Source: Alkalihalobacillus pseudalcaliphilus
Lineage (GTDB): Bacteria > Bacillota > Bacilli > Bacillales > Bacillaceae_D
Assembly (NCBI RefSeq): GCF_028610675.1
Contig: NZ_JAQQWS010000006.1
Coordinates: 1-64,000, forward strand
DNA length: 64,000 nucleotides
Direction of reading: 5' to 3'
The position numbers and the translations under genes are program-made. The stretch's first letter is position 1. Every line of letters begins with the position of its first letter. The notes under the pieces are model-generated. The model searched no databases and was not told where the DNA came from. It saw only the letters and a program-made list of their open reading frames with translations. This document shows positions 61,870 through 64,000 of this stretch, piece by piece.

Positions 61870-62532
61870 ATGTGTGGACGTTTTACACTTGCAACCCCTA
61901 AGGACGAATTAGAGGATCAACTTCAGCTTTCTTTCCCTGAATATGAACTCAGCTATAATACTGCTCCTAGCCAACACGTGTTGGCGATTGTTGCCAATAG
62001 AAATGAATATCGAACAGGCTTCTTACAATGGGGGCTTGTTCCTGCTTGGGAGAAGGATAGTAAAAACGGATTTAAGATGATTAATGCTCGTGCTGAGACA
62101 CTAGATAAAAAGCCCGCTTTTAAGAAGCTTTTATCTCACAGACGCTGCTTAATTCCTGCGGATAGTTTTTATGAATGGAAAAAACAAGAGGATGGTTCTA
62201 AGCAACCTTTTCGGATTATACGATCCGATCGCAAAATCATGACCTTTGCTGGGCTATGGGACCGTTGGAAAATGAACGATCAGGAACTTGTTACATGTAC
62301 TATTATCACTACAAGGGCCAATAAAATGATAAGCCCTATTCATGAGCGCATGCCTGTGATCTTAGATGAAGAAGCAAGGCGAACATGGTTAGACCATACT
62401 ATCACAGATCCTTCCATTCTAAAATATCAACTTATCCCCTATCATGAAGGTCATTTGACAGCTTATAAAGTGAGCTCACTTGTCAATAACGCACGAAATA
62501 ACTTAGAAGAGTGCATGGCTCCCCTCTCATAA
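61870..62532 (+). CDS. SOS response-associated peptidase, YedK/HMCES family
   Basis: A 220-residue SRAP protein starting MCGRFTL, so Cys2 is exposed after Met removal and can form the thiazolidine crosslink with abasic sites in single-stranded DNA. Other active-site landmarks: NTAPSQHVLAI (Asn), NARAETLDKKPAF (Glu/Arg), CLIPADSFYEWKK and IHERMPVILD (His). Shields abasic sites. Start ATG 61870 is fixed by the MCGRF requirement; GAGG lies upstream. Confidence 0.92.
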   Translation: MCGRFTLATPKDELEDQLQLSFPEYELSYNTAPSQHVLAIVANRNEYRTGFLQWGLVPAWEKDSKNGFKMINARAETLDKKPAFKKLLSHRRCLIPADSFYEWKKQEDGSKQPFRIIRSDRKIMTFAGLWDRWKMNDQELVTCTIITTRANKMISPIHERMPVILDEEARRTWLDHTITDPSILKYQLIPYHEGHLTAYKVSSLVNNARNNLEECMAPLS

Positions 62533-62849
62533 AAACATTAGTAGACCGTTGATTGTACATTTCTTTCGTCATTTCAACCATATAAACACCGTAAATGTCC
62601 ATCTCCACACCACAGTATCACACACGGTTTGTTTCCTCGAATAGCTAAAGTTTGATTTTTTTCGGTTTATGTAAAGAAACTGTATAGTGACTCACTATAT
62701 CTCTCCTCTCTTTCAATAAATTGAGTGTATTTAATGGCATACTTCAAGCTTTACTGCTCAATTGAGTGCCCCTCCCTCTAAAAAATATTGAATATTCTGT
62801 CTATTAATGCTAGAATATTCAATAATTACATAAAAGGGAGATTACAGCC

Positions 62850-63203
62850 ATGTTATTACTTCTATTTACAATTGGCTATTGTATTATTGTGCAATTTTTA
62901 GATATTTCTTATGCTGTAGGGATATATTTGATAGGTTTAGCACTAGTCAAAGGCTTTATGAGCGAACAATTTGTGGATATTTTTAACTTATATAAGACAA
63001 AATTTCTGTATAAAAGAATTGGATTTAAAAGTTCATTTTTGGAACTCCTCTCCTTAATATTGATTTTTATTAATATCTTATTGATTGACTTTGAACCATT
63101 CACGTTGTTTGAAATTGTCTATGTGGTTTTTCTTCTCATTTTTGTTTACGTTTTTTATTTTGGGGAGTCACTCAAACCATTAGCAAAAAAAGAGTGGGAA
63201 TAG
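62850..63203 (+). CDS. Hypothetical membrane protein
   Basis: A 117-residue hydrophobic protein with about four transmembrane helices (MLLLLFTIGYCIIVQFLDIS at the start; LILIFINILLIDF; FEIVYVVFLLIFVYVFYFG) and a charged loop in the middle. AAGGGAG lies before ATG. Family not recognised. It starts 33 bp before a second small membrane protein, likely one transcript. The 317 bp before it show no other gene. Confidence 0.55.
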   Translation: MLLLLFTIGYCIIVQFLDISYAVGIYLIGLALVKGFMSEQFVDIFNLYKTKFLYKRIGFKSSFLELLSLILIFINILLIDFEPFTLFEIVYVVFLLIFVYVFYFGESLKPLAKKEWE

Positions 63204-63235
63204 GCGTCAATTCTAAGTTGAAATGAGGACGTACC

Positions 63236-63505
63236 GTGGAAAACAACAAAAAAACTGGTTTATATTTTTATGCCACAGTAGGAACAATAGGATTATTATT
63301 CATACTAATTGGGTTAGCTAGATACCTAGAATTATCTCATGACCTGTCCTATTTAATTCTGTCTTTTGGCTTTATATTGACGATGTCATATATCCATTAC
63401 TTAGAAAGACTAGCTGGATTAAGTAAAGGTTTTGTTTGGGGAAAAGCAGGTATTTCTATTTTAATGGCTCTGATCGTTTTCTATTTTTTCGTATATAAAT
63501 CGTAA
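63236..63505 (+). CDS. Hypothetical small membrane protein
   Basis: An 89-residue protein with three predicted helices (LYFYATVGTIGLLFILIGLA; LSYLILSFGFILTMSYIHYL; GISILMALIVFYFFVY). GTG start 63236, preceded by GAGGACGTACC. Not recognised; probably cotranscribed with the preceding gene. Confidence 0.5.
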   Translation: MENNKKTGLYFYATVGTIGLLFILIGLARYLELSHDLSYLILSFGFILTMSYIHYLERLAGLSKGFVWGKAGISILMALIVFYFFVYKS

Positions 63506-63519
63506 ACAAACAACAAGAC

Positions 63520-63981
63520 TTACTCGCCCTGTTGTTGTGTTTGCACAAAATCCTCAACCCAATTCATATCAATTGGTCCATTTGTGACGATATAGTTACC
63601 CTCTCCTCGGCCGAGTAGGTACAGTTTATCTGGGGAAATGGCTCCTATTGTTGAAGGTAGCCTTTTTGTATCAACAAATAATCCAAAGGACTCTAATCCC
63701 GATAGATCACCATTTCCCTTCATACTTTTCTTTACATTATATTTGTTTAGAAATTGGATAAACACCTGTACGTCATCAATATCTGTAATTTGTACTTCAC
63801 CTGCTCCACCTCTAATTTGCAAGGATTCAAAATTCGATTCTTTTACACCTAACACTTGACCTAAGGGCTTTGCTCGGTATTCGTTATAGAAGTACAAGGA
63901 ACCAAGTGCGACAAGAAAAATCAGTAAAATTGTATAATTCCTCGGTTTCTCGATTCCTTTCGCCACCAAAAACTTCACCAA
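63520..63981 (-). CDS. Hypothetical membrane-anchored protein
   Basis: About 153 residues: one N-terminal transmembrane helix (NYTILLIFLVALGSLYFY, residues 16-33) and an extracytoplasmic domain with strands such as SLQIRGGAGEVQITD and DKLYLLGRGEGNYIVTNG. The exact start is uncertain: TTG and GTG codons lie in front but no clear ribosome binding site. Not recognised. Confidence 0.5.
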   Translation of the reverse strand: MVKFLVAKGIEKPRNYTILLIFLVALGSLYFYNEYRAKPLGQVLGVKESNFESLQIRGGAGEVQITDIDDVQVFIQFLNKYNVKKSMKGNGDLSGLESFGLFVDTKRLPSTIGAISPDKLYLLGRGEGNYIVTNGPIDMNWVEDFVQTQQQGE

Positions 63982-64000
63982 TTGATGAGTAAGAAAAATA

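Overview
The window comes from a low-GC Gram-positive spore former of the Bacillaceae, most likely an alkaliphilic or salt-tolerant lineage. It carries two small acid-soluble spore protein genes (sspE-type and sspK-type), an Sda-like sporulation checkpoint protein, PerR, T-box leaders and the ectoine operon ectABC. The gene order ygxA-ygzB-perR-bcp-gsaB-ygaE-ygaD-ygaC-sspE-fabL-mutY-yfhP-yfhJ-sspK-yfhH-recX-yfhF matches, from memory, a conserved Bacillus subtilis block, here interrupted by accessory insertions. A run of exactly 100 N shows the window is a draft scaffold. I see no IS element, prophage or CRISPR array.

Layout. 1-240: tandem promoters and boxA leader of an rRNA operon running off the left edge (minus strand). 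0.2-20.8 kb: the perR/gsaB/fabL backbone, with insertions of a giant GNAT fusion plus amidohydrolase (1.8-5.8 kb) and a Fur-box-flanked siderophore uptake operon divergent from a ferredoxin-NADP reductase gene (14.5-19.6 kb). 21-31.5 kb: the mutY/yfh block. It ends in a tRNA-like RNA followed by nested, mutually exclusive hairpins in the leader of a GNAT acetyltransferase gene, which is the most unusual object in the window. 32-34.4 kb: ectABC, whose first gene appears to start at ATT. 34.5-40.5 kb: oxidoreductases, a hydrolase and an aldehyde dehydrogenase/DUF779 pair. 41-48.7 kb: a complete peptide/nickel-type ABC importer with two tandem solute-binding lipoproteins. 48.7-58.5 kb: DinB, SDR, methyltransferase and HIT genes (the last behind a leucine-type T-box), a double-HTH MerR regulator, a HelD-like ATPase and a type-2 IleRS behind an Ile T-box. 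58.6-64 kb: a TusA/TsuA sulfur pair flanking a 52-bp tandem repeat array, then a YedK-type DNA-protein crosslink enzyme and small membrane proteins.

A mosaic family of intergenic repeats recurs at about 22.8-23.1, 28.7-29.0, 29.2-29.4, 31.6-31.7, 35.7-36.1, 49.2-49.5, 58.8-59.0 and 59.8 kb. One end of the element repeatedly abuts the ribosome binding site of a downstream gene (yfhF, dinB-like, tusA). Functionally the region combines oxidative and iron stress control (PerR, Fur sites, Bcp, siderophore uptake), tetrapyrrole and fatty acid synthesis, DNA repair, spore proteins, compatible solute synthesis and nutrient import.
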